From NCBI GenBank assembly GCA_003024785.1, contig PUQB01000482.1, positions 78,308 through 142,307 on the forward strand: a stretch of 64,000 nt of DNA. Reading direction: 5' to 3'. Of the stretch, positions 42,200-56,802 are shown piece after piece. This DNA is from Selaginella tamariscina (lineage: Eukaryota > Streptophyta > Lycopodiopsida > Selaginellales > Selaginellaceae). Numbering within the stretch: position 1 is the stretch's first letter; each line of letters begins with the position of its first letter. A program made the translations under genes and the position numbers. The notes below the pieces were generated by a model that had not been told where the DNA came from, did no database searches, and saw nothing but the letters and a program-made list of their open reading frames with translations.

Positions 42200-43623
42200 A
42201 AATAAATGATCAAAAAATGCAAAACCATAGTGTTAATAGAAAAATATATATGTATTTGTCCAATATTATTTGAATTAAAACTTATAGACTAGTGCGGAAA
42301 GCAAGACAATGTATTCCTTTGTCTTGGTTCTTGAACATGCATATGACACTCTGAAAAGGCCTATTTATTGTACCATAAATGAGTGTTTAAGACTTAAAAC
42401 AACGTGTTTAATCATGTTTAACTCCTTGTCTACATCTTGAAGCGTGCCGCAATCAAATCACTCATTTCACAACTTATTAGTGCTTTGCTACAGTCATGTT
42501 ATATGGGGAGAATGATATATATACTTATGATGTTATTTGAATATCTTATTATATGATATTATTTATATATATATAATATCCGTAAGTTTTGTATACCTCC
42601 TAAGTTTTTCAATGTGGAATCTGTTTCCAATCGCTTCTTGTCTTTACTTTCATTTTGGCAAACTTTTGTGTGTGAACTTATAATTTATATACATATCAGA
42701 AAGACCCAAGACTGCAGCAGATAAGCTCCTTATTAAGAGCTTCCATAATTAAGTGTTTAATAATTAACTTAGTTTTTAACTTGACTCTAGAAGACAAATA
42801 TAGGTTCTAACTTTTACAATGATTTCTATAATAATATAATTAATTCCAGACCGACCATGAAAAAATCTGAGCCATTTTATATTAATTAACTAAAGAATAA
42901 TGTATCTTATAAGCCGTTTAAATGTATATAGAACTCAATTATATTAAATACATAGCTAAAGTATATTAACATCCAACCTGCAGTTCAAATATTTGCTAAC
43001 CAAACATATTAGAAGCTGTAGTTAAAAATTACATATCAATAAATTAAATTTTGAAAATAAATTTAAATGTATTTTACAAGATATTAGAAACGTGGTAATG
43101 AATTCTCTGGTAACTGAGGATGACAGCCGAGCCGGAAACGTGCCTGTATTGTCATGCATCCAAGTTTTTAAAACTTAATAGATTCGATTCTTATAAATAT
43201 TAATTATTATTAATTAATTGATTGTGTATTATTTAAATACTATAGTGTAACCATGTAAAAACATTTCCCTTTCCTGCCTTATGATATGAGCTGGGAAATT
43301 AGTGGACAGTTTGACATGTACATATTAACTTTCTTTCTGAAAATAAACTGCAGCAAGACATATATATACTTGTAATACTATACTAGTAGCAATGGTATTT
43401 TAAAATTATTTTTAATATGATTTTATAACACTCCCTTCACAGTCTCACGAATTTAATATTTAAATTGTTAAAAGTTAAAGATTAAGCTATGTATATTAGC
43501 TTTAGTTGATTTATTAGCTTCTGAACATGTTTAGACATAAAGGTTAAATGCTCATTATTGATTATATAATATGTGCGTGCTTATAAATATATATCGGTCT
43601 GCATAGGTTGCTAGTAAAACGTA

Positions 43624-43655
<32 letters not shown>

Positions 43656-46510
43656 GAAATTGTCTATGTGCTTATAAATATATACATACATATATATCTG
43701 CATATATCAATATTGAAAAGGATTAAATATAAGATGTCTATCTAAATACATGAACAATAATGTAAGCTCGCTGGTAAAGCCGGTTCCATATCAATTATAT
43801 ATAGATAGAGCATGTGTATGGAACTCAAAGTTTTATTTTGAACAAAAGCAACCGAAAATATATATATATAAAAAAATATTATTTATTTTTCTTGTCAAAC
43901 ATGATTTAATATAAGCATTTTTTTTGTACTTAAAAGAATAAATATATTGTTTAAAGTTTCGATTCAATCCGGAATATCTTTATCACATTTATTGATTATG
44001 TATATTAAAATCTTGAAAGTCATTAAATTTAACACAATTCTAAATGTATACACTTTTTAAAAAATCTATATACGGGCAAATGAAATTTACGAATCATACA
44101 ATATTGATTAAAAAATTTATATATGGGCAAATAAAATTTATAACATCCATACTCAATATTCATGACATCCATGTCAAATGTTACGGAGGTGCGTTGAAGA
44201 CATGTATATTATGTAAAAGTATTCACTACACAATTAAATAGCGGTGAAGACATGTACATATGTAAAGTATTGTAGAACTATCCATTTTTGCTCGGTTTGC
44301 CCTTTATAATTTTACAATATGACTTGAAGATTATATATAAATTAGTTGTAATAAGATTTATAGCTTTTGAACAATTAAATGTTACTACTATTATAGTAAT
44401 ATATTGTTCTTAGAATTGCTTGTAATAACATGACAAAATTATGAACCTTTTCAATAAATGAAATGTATTTAACTTAACGAATCATTCTTCCGCCAAACTT
44501 CTTTAAGTTATATTTTAAAAAATTGTTAAATCATAAAGTTGTTTGAGGATTTTTTTGTTAGGATTATTAATGAGATTATTTTTGTTAAATTAAAGTAATT
44601 TTTTTCCTTCCACAAAACACAGTTAATTAAAATTAACATAACAAAGCTAGTCGAAGGACATTATAATTAATTTTAATTAGGTTAATTAAGAAATTAACTG
44701 TAAATCATTACATATAAACATTAGACTAAGATAAAATATGCTTGTGTTCCTTTTAGCTATTTATACATGTAAGAAAATAAATAGACAGGTATATTTCTAC
44801 GTTCTATGTACTCTTCAAAAAATACGGATATGAAATGGTAAAGGAATTAATTAATTAAACACAAACTGAATTACATTAAAAAAAGTAAATAAATTATAAT
44901 AATAATTAAATAATTAAAATATTAATTATTAAGAATTTAATACTAAATAGATTCACATTTTTGTTTGAAGTTGTCGTGGATTACTAAGACACACAGCGAA
45001 TATTTCTTATTCTTTCAGAATTTTGTATTAACACTGTTATCACATTATATACAACATGCACGAGTATACAACATATATTTAGTATACACATACATTTTCG
45101 GCGGTTATATATGTTTACTTAATTAATTATTAATTATATTCTTACTTGTTTACATATATGCTATATTTTATTATGTATTTTAAGCTTTTACAGGTAGGAA
45201 TTGATGTTAACCAAGAACAAATTTTTATTCTTATAATTAATTGAGCATTTAACATTCATATGTGAAATGTTCAAAAGCTTATTAAAATAATTTACGTATC
45301 TTAATCTTCAAGTTTAAAAGTTTAAATTCTAAGATTGTAATTTGTAAAGGAGCTCAAGAGAGAACAAGTCGGAGTTTGTCTCTTCATATTTATTTAATCT
45401 TTTTAATTATAAATTTAAAAATAATTTCAAAAAAACCTTAAATTTACTTCCCACCAAAATTATTAAGTTTAAGTTAATAATCAATCAGGCAACTATTTTA
45501 ATACATAATGGAGTAATATATATAGAGAGAGAGATAGAGAGAGAGAGAGACACAGAGACAGAGACATACTACATATGTATATTATATGTATAGCAGATAT
45601 ACATGCATAGATACATCAGGATATTCTTGCATATGATAATTTCTCTCTCATGCACATCCAGTATTTAAAACTTGATTGACTTTTATAAAATATGAATTGA
45701 TACTGGCTGTGTATTTATTTTAATATTATAATAGTAAGTCTAATATGTCTAATAATAATATTTGTGTTTTAATATTCGTCTGTTTTATATGTAGCAAAGT
45801 TATATTTTCAAACTTTATGCATGGAATTATAAATTATAATGTTTATAAATAACTTCTTAAATGCAGCTGAATTTACTACAGAAATATATAAAAGATTTTC
45901 AGTATGTTTAATTGCTCCATCCTCTGCTCATTATGTGCATTCTGTATGTAGTAATGAATGCATCCACCATGAAATGAGAACATCCAGTATCAAGCTCCTA
46001 TTCTGGAAATAGTTTGTGTGCGCACGTGTGCGTGTTTGTGTGTGTGGGTGTCCTATGTATATAAAATATTAAATTACAGAATACATAAACAATATACTAG
46101 TAGTAATAGTATTTTTAAATTATTATGGAGAGTGCAGTTTATTTTTAATATGATTTTTAAATAAAAGCTCTAATGAATTTGATCAATGGGTTAAATACGC
46201 ATGTATGTGTAGTACTTCACTATATGTTGTATACTCGTGTGTATACACGATATACATGTTGTGTATGTAATGTGTGTTGACTTGCATTGTACGGTGTCAA
46301 ATATATTTAGAGATGGATGTGTGTGTAGAAATCCCTCTCCCTCTCTCTCACACACATATATTTTATATTTGCTAATCTCTACTAAGTGTGTAATTTTGAT
46401 ACACATGTACTTATACTATATATATAAATTTAATTTATGTTATGTATGTTGCATTCGCAGTCAATTACACAAAACAAGGAGCCCGATGTCTTTGTTGTAT
46501 GAAGAAGAAG
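42200..46510. other. Intergenic AT-rich DNA
   Basis: No gene recognised. Contains (TA)n near 43630, TTAATTAA-rich stretches near 44620-44940, a (GA)n tract near 45525-45565, and short CA/GT tracts near 46015. Small ORFs here have no family signal; one at 44044 carries a short internal duplication. Confidence 0.6.
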
Positions 46511-46518
46511 CCGACTGT

Positions 46519-48370
46519 TCACCTTTTGAGTTTTTGTACAGCGCTAAGTGTGATCCACTTGTGTTGAAGAAGACCCTCAGCAGTGGTGCCAGCTGATTTG
46601 CTCTTAAGCAAATCAATGAACTCCATACACTTGTCACTTAAGTTTTTGACTTCAAAGTCCTCAAGTAAAACTCCGAGCTGGTGAAGGTCGAGAGAGTGGT
46701 ATAGCGATTCTCCGAGTCCAACGTTCTTCCGTTCCAGCGCTTGAGCTCAAAATCTGCTACCTGTCCATCTTTACACAGTCTCCAGATCGATGAGCACGTA
46801 CTTGTCGCTCGAGTAATCGTACAACACATTGGAATACCTTATATCTCTGTGCACCAGGCCTGAACAAGAAAGTAAAAATTCACCATATCCCATGGTAAGC
46901 AGAATAGAACAAACTGACCAGCCGCATGCAGTTGCTTCAAGGCTTGTAAAACGCATACGCCAAATCTCGTAAATCAGCTTCACACTTTGGCTCTTTTTCC
47001 CCACAAAGTGGTATGGTTTGTACTTGGTATACCTCCTTCGGCATCTTCTTCATTTCTTTACCTTTGACTTTAAGCTTTTACTCCTACCGGATGATATAGA
47101 AGTGATGCCCGCTTTCCACCCGACGTACTGTCCCCTGCAGAGCTAGAAGCGGTCACCTCCGCAACAGTAACCTGGACGTCTATCTCCACTGTCTCACGGC
47201 GAGGCCCGAACTACCGATCATGTGACCATGAGACAAACTGGCAGCTTCATAGGCCTTCTGTAATTCAGTGAATTCGATGCCAAATTCTTCGCAGTAGGCT
47301 TGAAAATCTGTTATTCTTTTTATTGCACCCGTAAGCATCAGTGTTATAGTGCTGTAACCATGCTTAGTTTCAGTGTTGAGATGGTACCTTAAAAAGTTTG
47401 TGAGTTCAAAATCTAAAGAATATATGCTAACTTACGGGAGCTCACGGCCGACACTTGCATCCATTTAAAATGAGAAAGTAAAGCTTGATGTAATAAAGAA
47501 TCACCATAGGTGTCTGCTCTTTCATATCCAGCTTGTCTGTCACGGGAGTGAGAATAGGAGCACCATCCTGCAGATAGAGAGGTGTTAGGAAAAAGAACCT
47601 TGAATCGATGGTGCACTTACCACTTTTCTGAGCTTCAGCATAAAAAACTGGATGTAAACTCCGGCTGCAGCATAGCATATAAGGAATTTGAGCGTACCAT
47701 ATAGAGCCGGAGGTAGCTCAATAACCTTTTCGGTAAGTTCCCGTAATGCCACACTGAACTCCTCAGACTTCTCCTTCTCCTCCCAAAAACACATAACTTT
47801 TCCTCTACATAAGATGATTTTCTGGTCTCTTCGATTTGATGAAAGCTTCCAGCCGTTCGCGGATTTCTCAGCCATGTTCTTCGTAGACATGTAATTTAGC
47901 TGCTTGGGCCCTCTGATTAATCTGAGAAGCTCCCACACTTTCTGGAGATTGATGTCTTTCACCGCAACAAATTCCTCTCCACGCCCTGTCGCAGGAGGTG
48001 ACATCAAAGAGCCAATGCAAGTCGAAAACCTGGAACACTGATTCGTCAAGTCGAAGTACTTTGTCATGTCGCTTGGTGGATAAGAGGTTGAGACGAGGCC
48101 GTAAGAGGCTCAAAATCGGACAAATACTTCTCGACATCTTCGCAGAGTCTTTCCCACTGACTTGATATGGATCGCATGCGTCACATATCCGCTTTATATG
48201 ATCGTTCGTATAGTCTGAGATCGAAACCGAGCATAAGGGAAGTATACAATCAGCAAAGAATCATACCTTTCTTGAAGGTTTTTGCAGCTGATCGAGAAGC
48301 TGTAGTCCAGAAATTTTTTGCTGCTGTAGAAACGCTTCCAATGCGCCCCGTCTGCCATCGCCGGCGAACG
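46519..48370 (-). CDS. Divergent protein-kinase-like gene, spliced, with frame problems
   Basis: Minus-strand gene. N-terminal fragment near 48260-48360 (LEAFLQQQKISGLQLLDQL) followed by a GTATGA donor. Next come WERLCEDVEKYLSDFEPL and, after a shift near 48067, the 160-residue ORF 47585-48067 with VWELLRLIRGPKQLNYMSTK and LREL...ELPPALYGTLKFLIC. After several introns or shifts, PKCEADLRDLAYAFYKPLKQ, LHAAG, a 59-bp GT-AG intron (46860-46918), LVHRDIRYSNVLYD and KYVLIDLETV. HRD and the N five residues later match a kinase catalytic loop; DLE stands where DFG would be. The C-terminus DLHQLGVLLEDFEVKNLSDK is in another frame and ends at TGA (46519). Whether it phosphorylates anything is unknown. 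Confidence 0.6.
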
Positions 48371-51083
48371 GCAATGAGGATGTAATAGCCACTAATAATA
48401 TTAATGAAAATTTTCATAGTTAGGGATTTTATTTTATTTTCTAGGTCTAAGGAATATAAGAATGTTCTTAAGTATATAATTATAAGTATATTCTTTTTTA
48501 ATAAATAATTATATTTTATGAAGCTAAGAAATAAATAATCAATATTTAAACATCTTTATGATAATTTGAGTCTACATAGTACATAATATATTTTTTAAAT
48601 ATTTAAGAATGTACTTAAATAAGATTAATTAAATAATAAGACAATTAAATTTTTAATCAATTAACAATCACCAAATTTACATAAAAGGGAACTTTTTGAG
48701 GTCTATGACTTATAATAATAAGTAATATTTATAATTAAATTTCATAGGATTTAAGTATTAACAGTACTTAATAATACTAATTTATATATTTAAAATAAAC
48801 ACATAATATAATAGATCTAATAAATACTTATATTAAATAAAATTTATATTCTTATTATGTCTTTAAATATTCAATGTTAATTTTGTAAAGATAAAAATTA
48901 AATATATCATATAAATTATTTGTTAACACAACTTTTGACCCATAGTGTAGAATATATATTAATATATAGTGTGTGTATATACGTGTGTGTGTGTGTGTTA
49001 GATAGTATATGCATACATTAATGAACAAAATACGTGTGTTTAATTTGAATTTAAATATTAATTTTAATTTTAAATACATGTGTGAATGTATTATATTTAT
49101 GTTAAATATTTAAATGTTTGTGCGAATTCAAACTCTCGTAACATAAAAATTTATATTACAAAAAAATGTTTAAATGTAATTCTAAAACAAATACATAAAT
49201 TTTATAAATATGTTCATAAATTTAAATTATGTTAAATGCGAGTGTGAATCAGCCCTATATTTCATAAGTTACAGTTTATATATATACAGACACACACACA
49301 CACACACACACACCTACGTAATGTATTTGTGAGCACATCCACGTTCCTTTCCTATATATTTCTTATTAATTTATGTGTACTTAGGTCCGACATGTTTGCA
49401 CCCTGCAGCCAAGTACATATCGATGATATATTACATTTTTTTTTTAATTTAGACTAAGTAGTTAAAATTTCATTTCGTAACTATGGCCATGAATCGCTTA
49501 AATTAAATATTTGTGTAGTTATTTTTAAATATTATACGTATATGTTGACAAAACACCATATATATGTATACATAAACCTACACGTACAGACACTGTACGT
49601 ATTTAAGAGTTAGTAATATTAAATAATATAGCTAATGTATTTATTGGTACTAGTAATTTTCTATATTTTTAACATGTAAATACGTTTGTAAACATTATCT
49701 TCTACAGAATTATTTTTAAATAGATAAGATTAATATGGTAGATTGTTATAATAATCTAATTTTTTTTAATCTGTCTAGACTTTTAATTTACAATGTTATA
49801 AATTAGATAAATTAAATACATGGTTAACTAGTGATATTCGCTGTGCGCTAAGGGTTACATATAATGTTCCAAATACATGTTTATGTAAGTGTACGTGCAG
49901 TAATAGAACGTAGAAATTTACCTGTCTATTTATTTTTTTACATGTATTTATAATGAAAATGAACACAAGCATAGTTTATATCTCGAGATTATTTGCTTTC
50001 TTTGTATTTAAAGTTATTTCTAAACAATTTTCTATGTATATTATATGGTTACGGTTTAAGTGTGTGTGTGTGTGTAGATATAGATATAGGTATTCGTATG
50101 TACGTATAACAATTTTCTTATGTGTGTGCATTCTTTTTCTTAAATTTATCTCATTAACCATGTGTATTAAAAATATTTGATATATTTGATGCTTATGTCA
50201 CATATGTTTTTGTAAATAAAAAAGAATATTATATTAAATGTATTTTATATCAGTATTTTTAAATATCTATGTAGTGAATTTCTAGTTTATTTAGTTGCAT
50301 TTAAAAGTTATTTGTAAACAGTATAATAATTCTTTAAAAAAATGAATTAATCTACATTATACTAGTCTCCCATTTCCCCAGCGTTTCACTCGATCGCGCA
50401 CACACAACGCGCACGCACTGTGCACGCACAATATGTGTCGTTCTACTATTTTCTTGCTAGAGTTTCACCGAATAATTATAATTAACTTACTATTATAAGA
50501 AAATCATTATACAGTTTCTTACGGGCATTTTAAAATTTTGATCAAAATCACTTATATAATCTTATTATTAAGTTTATCCTCAAAAAATAAGCTCTTAAAT
50601 GACTTACATAAATGCGTGGAAACTATTTTATTTGCAATTTATATATTTTTATTTAAAGTTGACAACGCACACACAAATAAATAAATAATAAATATATACG
50701 TACATACATAATACATATATATCAGCATAAATAATATTATTCTCTAGCTTATATGTATAACACACGAGTTATTTAATTACACGTTAGGGCGCCATGCATA
50801 AAGATACTTCACAGAGCATATTCTAGACTATATAATACATATTATAAAAGATAAGACTTTAAAATAATTTACCCTCTTTATCCTATTATTTTCAAAGTAT
50901 TGTTCTCCTTTATAATCTATAATTAAATATCAAAGTGTAATGTTTTTATTTTGTAAAGTATATTTAAACATCTATAAAGATACTATATTAAGTCTTGAGT
51001 TTTATAAGGGCACTAGTAATGTGTATACATTTGCTAAGTAACAAATGTTGTCCTTCTCTCTTCTCTTCTCTCTTCTCTTCTCT

Positions 51084-51119
<36 letters not shown>

Positions 51120-52681
51120 ATATAATACTTGTATATGCCAGCGAGTGAGTAAATAGACTTTAAACTAAATCCCATATATAATACCAAACTTGGAGGTTAT
51201 TTGTTGTATTTTGCATTGAATGATTAGATTTTGAGTTGATTAAACTTAAAAAGAATAATAAGGTATATTCTTTTTGAATTTTTTATATAAACTACTCCAT
51301 CTCAGCATAGTCTGTTTTTCTGACTACATAGTTATATTATTTTGATTTTGTTTTTTTAATAAAGTATCTATATTTAAGTTATTTTATAAGTAATAATTTA
51401 AATTAACAACTTCAGCTATAATTCATTATACTTGTAAAAATAAAGATTTCTTATGCTTCTAAGTTTCTTCTTTACTTGTCATTATCATTACATTTTCAAT
51501 ATAGATATTAAATGTATATGTTATTACTAACTTTTAAGAGACTCTCTCATATAATTATTTACATAGATATATTGAATATGTCGTTATTAATATATAATTA
51601 TATTTTCTGGTTAAGTGATGAGGAAAACTCACACACATGTGTAAGTAAAAAGCAATTAATAAATATATAGTCTTACAAAAATAACTCATATATTATAAAA
51701 TGCATATATATCAATGTCCGTGGAAGAACAAATTCAAATATGAAGTCTTGAATGTTTCATCAGTTGCTCCAATTTTACATAATATTTAGTTAAACGGCGG
51801 TGATTAATGTATCTTAAACTTTCTCAAAAAGTTTAGATGTTAATATTTATTTTTTATAAGGAGGCAACAACACGGAAAACAGAAAATATTCAGGATTCTT
51901 TATAAAAAGTAAAATTATTTAAATTATTTAATTTTTTTTATTAAATCATATAATGTAACAAGGCACACACATACTACCTGATGAGTATATAGGTGCGTTT
52001 GCAATACTGTATTGTTTCCTAAAATTTATTTTCATTTCATTGTACAGTATGGTAATAGACTAAAGTACAATGTTGGATGTGCACAGTACTTGTAAGGTCT
52101 TAAGCCTCTCATACTAAATTATAATAATCATTGTTCAATATATTGATAAGTTTAAAATTATTATTAAATATATTTATTATTCGAGACATGATGATTAAAA
52201 TTCAAAAAGTAATAAAAATATTGAATTTTTTATTCTTTAAAATGTAAAAATAAACTCAAATTTCAGTAAGAGTTAAATATTAAATAAATTGAAAGGTAAT
52301 AAATTAATATACTTATATATATCAATTAGTTATAGTTCATTATTTTCTCGCACAAATTAGTTATAGTTCATTATTTTCTCGCATTTTTTAAATTGTATCT
52401 CATCAAAATAATTATATACCTCCAGTGTTAGAATGTGTATGAACATAATATTTATGTCTCCACTTTCTTGGTATGATAATCTTATGTTTTTACTATTTAC
52501 AGAAACTATACCTTTGAATTATATTATCAATCTCTCTGTGAAGAAACTCATGCCAAGCTCCAATATAGATATATATATTGCTTGTATATATCGGACATCC
52601 ATATAGAAAAGATGGGTAAAGTATACATATATTATACCCAATCGTGCAATGAAAATATTTACTCTCTACAAATACTGGTAA

Positions 52682-52776
<95 letters not shown>

Positions 52777-53040
52777 ATATATGTATGTATATGTAGATAC
52801 AACTATGCTTAAGATGTGGGTTTGGATACCTATGTATATACATATACTTACATAGGTAGATACAGGTACATTACTTATGTTCAATATGCAATATACACTG
52901 CCGATTAAAACTAATATTGTAGCTTTTATATCCAGCTCAGTCAATATTATACATGTATATTCAATATAGGTGTGTGTGTGTGTGTAAAGAGAGAGAAAGG
53001 ATTTCTTGACCTTTAAGTTACAAACGTTAATTCTTAAAAC
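48371..53040. other. Intergenic AT-rich DNA with microsatellites
   Basis: No gene recognised. Tracts include GT near 48985, CA near 49290, GT plus AGATAT near 50058, CT/TA at 51050-51120 and GT-TA-GA at 52682-52775. A 33-bp direct duplication (AATTAGTTATAGTTCATTAT with TTTTCTCGCA) lies at 52324-52383. A CG-containing CA tract sits near 50390-50435. Confidence 0.6.
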
Positions 53041-53041
53041 T

Positions 53042-53219
53042 TTTTTACTAAACAGAAATTATAAATTAAAAGTCAAATCAGTAAAAGTAGACTGTTTTTA
53101 TCAATATATGAGCAAAGAAAATTTAAATTTTTTTTACTAAACAAAAATTATAAATTAAAAGTCAAATCAGTAAAAGCAGACTGTTTTTATCAATATATGA
53201 GCAAAGAAAATTTAAATTT
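53042..53219 (+). repeat. Tandem duplication of about 88 bp
   Basis: The unit from ACTAAACARAAATTATAAAT through TCAATATATGAGCAAAGAAA to TTTAAATTT occurs twice in succession, nearly identical. It forms the left edge of the A block, and its last part recurs at 59190. Confidence 0.85.
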
Positions 53220-54800
53220 ATATTAAACCAAATATTCATTAAAATTGGAAATATTTTCAATTCGACTAATAAATAAGTGTATGTATTTTATATCATATAG
53301 TGTATTATTTTTAAAATTATATTTTCTTGTTTCATAATCACTAAAAAAGGAGGATAAACTAAAAAGTATATTTTCTTACAATGGAAACTTTTATAAATAA
53401 AATTACAAATTTTAATATATATGTTACATAATATAACACTTTAAAAATATTATAAATTATAACGGCATAGAAGTGGAAATGATATAAAACATTCTTAAAG
53501 GATGTATGCATATTATTATTATTATTATTGCAATCATTTACGTCTGTTCCACATATTTCTAATTCTCTTTATGCTTGTTTTGCCAACTTTGTGTATTCAA
53601 ATGGAAACTGAGGAATATATTATATATATATATATATCAACATAATATAACAACACATAAATATACACAGACACTATATGTATATGTCACTGTATGTATT
53701 TGTAAGTACAATGTGTATATATGCATATGACTTTTCTTGTATATATCCATGATTATTAAATTTACATGTATAAAGAGAATATTTTAAAAAGTTTGAGAAA
53801 ATATTTTAAAACTCTGAATTCTTAGTTTGTCGCTGCTGTTTTACTATGTAAAAAAATATAAAAAATTCTATTTTCTAAAAGATATTCAAAATTAATATTT
53901 GTGACTTTATTTATAAAGATTATACATTTCCCAAAGTATATATTCAAGTATATTTTTACATACTAATGTATTATTAATTGAAGGTATACATCCATGTATA
54001 TACATATAAATGTAAATATCTTTAACATATAAACTCAATAGATATATATAACAGTATTTTCTGAGTGTATAACTTGTGTAAGAAAGTAAGAGGCTCAACA
54101 GTGGGTGCGTACGTGAATCTGAACAGTATGTATGTGTATATTAAATGTAGTTGTATATACTACTAACTTGGTTTTAAACCGATATATTCTAAGAATATAT
54201 TCTAATTGAATGGTGAACTTCGATTAAAACTTCTATACATTGAAATAAGATCACAGCTTCTGTGGTGTGATTGCTTGCGTTGTATTTTATACATATTATA
54301 CACATTACACACATATATAAATGTATGCATAAGGAAACGTCCGTTCGAGTTTATATATACTGTATATATATATATTGTAGATAACAGTTTAAAATGTGTG
54401 TTATTTCCAAAATTTAAATAAGAGTTCCAGATGATTAAAAAAAATCATTATTGTAATAAACAATCAAATGCAGTTCACAGGTGAATTATGATATTAATTT
54501 AAATAGCAGAGTGATATAAAGCATATGTTTATTATCTATACTACAAGTAAGCATATTTGTTTATCAGATTTATTACAATTGGCACTTAAAAATCCATAGT
54601 TTAAGTTTTACTACGTAAAAGACGTGTGTGTGTGTGAGAGAGCGCTATACATAAATACACACGCGCATATGTGTGTGTACATTATAAGTAAGCCTAGCGT
54701 ACAGTGAACACAACATAGCACCTGTCTATGCATTTTCTTACATATATTAGTGTTTATAAGTAATATACAGTTGCTTTCGTTGCTAAAACATTTTGGTTTT
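53178..54800 (+). repeat. Duplicated block A, copy 1 (direct)
   Basis: About 1.6 kb of AT-rich DNA that reappears in the same orientation at 59190-60740. Collinear landmarks include TCAATATATGAGCAAAGA, ACGGCATAGAAG near 53462, a (TA)n tract near 53620, GGTTTTAAACCGATATATTC near 54170 and CATTACACACAT near 54303. Copy 1 has extra short segments relative to copy 2 and vice versa. Confidence 0.88.
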
Positions 54801-55171
54801 CTAAATATATGTGTTCAATCGCTTAGTACAAGGGAATAGAAATTATTCGTCTTATTATTTATATTAGTAATCTGGATAATACACAATTAATTTTATATGC
54901 ACATATATGAAATGGACTTAATTTAAGTAAATGGTTTTTTCCAAAAGATAATATTTTGATTTTATATAATGTATGAATCTTTTCTCGTAACAAGTATAAT
55001 GAACAATTTGACCCGTAGTAAATAATAAAAGTCTTCATTATCGGTAATATTTATTTTAAATAATAATAAACAACTTTACCTGTAGTAGTTAATATTATGA
55101 TTATTATTGTTGTTATTATTTAAGTAATAAATTGAGTCGCACCCTAATCTTCTAATTAACATAAATTCGAG

Positions 55172-55199
55172 TTTAGGGTTTAAGGTTTAGGTTTAGGGC
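55172..55199 (+). promoter_or_regulatory. Telo-box-like motifs upstream of NOG1 remnant
   Basis: Several (T)TTAGGG(T) words in a row just before the first readable NOG1 codons. Telo-boxes (AAACCCTA) are common in promoters of plant ribosome-biogenesis genes, which suits NOG1. They could equally be an interstitial telomeric fragment. Confidence 0.5.
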
Positions 55200-55204
55200 T
55201 TCGT

Positions 55205-56712
55205 GCGGCGAGCCTGAGGAGCAGCGCGATTACGGTGGTGCCCAGCAGGTGCACGTCTACCGTGATCCATAAAGGGTACGCATGCGCAAGGTCAAATTTA
55301 GACAGTCTATCCTCCACGACAAGCTCCGCCTCATTGTCGATGAATTCCCCCGAGTGGACGACATTCCACGCCGATCTGCTCAACGTGCTGTATGATCGGG
55401 ATCACTACAAGCTCGCCCTGGCTCAACTCGAACACTCCGGGGATTTTGGATCACCCTTTGGAGGCTAGGAACACGATTGAGATGCTGAGCATTACTGCTC
55501 TTGCACATCTTAAAGCTGCGGTTCTTTGTGGACGTTTCAGGCTCCTGTGGGTACAGCATTACTCAACAGGCTGCTCTGTTCCACAGCATTAAAGTTCGGG
55601 AAAGGTGGGGTGCAACAAAATCGATTTGCAGCCTTTGGACAGTTTGTCTGAGGAAGACAAAAGCTTGATTCAGGAGATGAAGAAGGAGGCTGCCAAATGT
55701 AGTGCCGGACTGAATGTGGATGATGGGAAGCTATGTGAAAACGATGAGAGCTGTTTGGTTGCGACGAGTGTGTTAACCGATGAAGGAGTTGCCAAGGTGA
55801 AAGAGGTTGCATGCGAGAAGCTGCTTCAACAGCGTGTGGACGTGAAAACGAAGTCAAAGAAGCTACTCGGCTGCCTGAACAGATTCCATGTTGCAATTCC
55901 AAAGGCGCGAGATGGTAATGAGAGGCCCCCTTGCATTCCGCAGAGCGTGAGCAATGAACATGATCCCAACAAGGTTCTGGAAAAAGAATTGGAAGAACAG
56001 AATGGAGGTGCCGGTGCATACTCAGCTGACTTGCGGAAGAACTACATTCTAGAGGACAACAGCTGGAAGAACGATGTGATACCCGAGATCGTGGACGGCA
56101 AAAATGTGGCGGATTTCTACGACAAATACATTCAGGAGCGGCTTGCGGAGCTTGAACGCGAATCAGCAGGTGAAATGATGGAGAGTGAAGACGAAGACGA
56201 TTTTCTCCCTCCACAGGAGAGGGAAGCTCTGGCTGCAATCCGGGCTAAGAAACGGAAGGCAATCGAGCTACATAGGGTAGTTGGACAGACACCGTACACT
56301 GCGACGAGAATGGAGAAGGAACTATTGCACTGGGCTTAAATCCGGATGCTGCAATTGCAAGAGCCAAGTCGAGGTCTGTTTCAAGGACACGCGGAACAAA
56401 GCGAGGCAGAGCACCAGGTGATGGCAACGAACCAATGGACGTCGACGAACAACAACAACAAACAGCAAACGTGGAAAGAGGCTCCGTAGCGGTTCACTTT
56501 CACGTTCAAGGAGCACGGTGACAGAAGTTATTCCCGGCGAAGGTTTTAAGGACACAGCCGAGAAGAGCAAGGCTGTCAAACTCGGCATGAAAGCCGTGAA
56601 GGCGAGGAACAAGCTTGCCAGGCGTGGAGAAGCGGATAGGGTGGTGTTCAACTTGAAGCCGAAGCATTTGTTCTCTGGCAAGAGGTCGATCGGCAAGACT
56701 CAGAGGAGGTAA
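55205..56712 (+). pseudogene. NOG1 nucleolar GTPase pseudogene, copy 1
   Basis: NOG1 is a nucleolar GTPase for 60S ribosomal subunit assembly. The N-terminus AITVVP...VIHKGYA, then in another frame [20 protein letters not shown] and [19 protein letters not shown] (to about 55430) match the family. The sequence then jumps to [19 protein letters not shown] (G3 region), so the about 110 residues holding the P-loop (G1) are deleted. The G4 motif NKID lies in CNKIDLQPLDSLSEEDKSL (55605-56339), followed by the long charged C-terminal half (NVADFYDKYIQERLAELERE). A further deletion after ELHRV, relative to copy 2, removes about 20 residues. The C-terminal signature [19 protein letters not shown] ends at TAA (56712) after another frame change. 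It cannot make a working GTPase. Confidence 0.9.
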
Positions 56713-56802
56713 GCGCATGAGTTCCAGTTTTTCGAGTTTTGTTTTGAGGTATGTTCTTGAGTTCTTGCTCACTTCAAAACAGCGCAAAGTTGATGTTTTC
56801 GG

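Noticed and set aside
55537..56238. 233-residue minus-strand ORF opposite NOG1, and the 207-residue plus ORF 62684-63307
   Set aside because: Antisense shadows of the NOG1 copies; both appear because the NOG1 coding strand is GC-rich and open in several frames.
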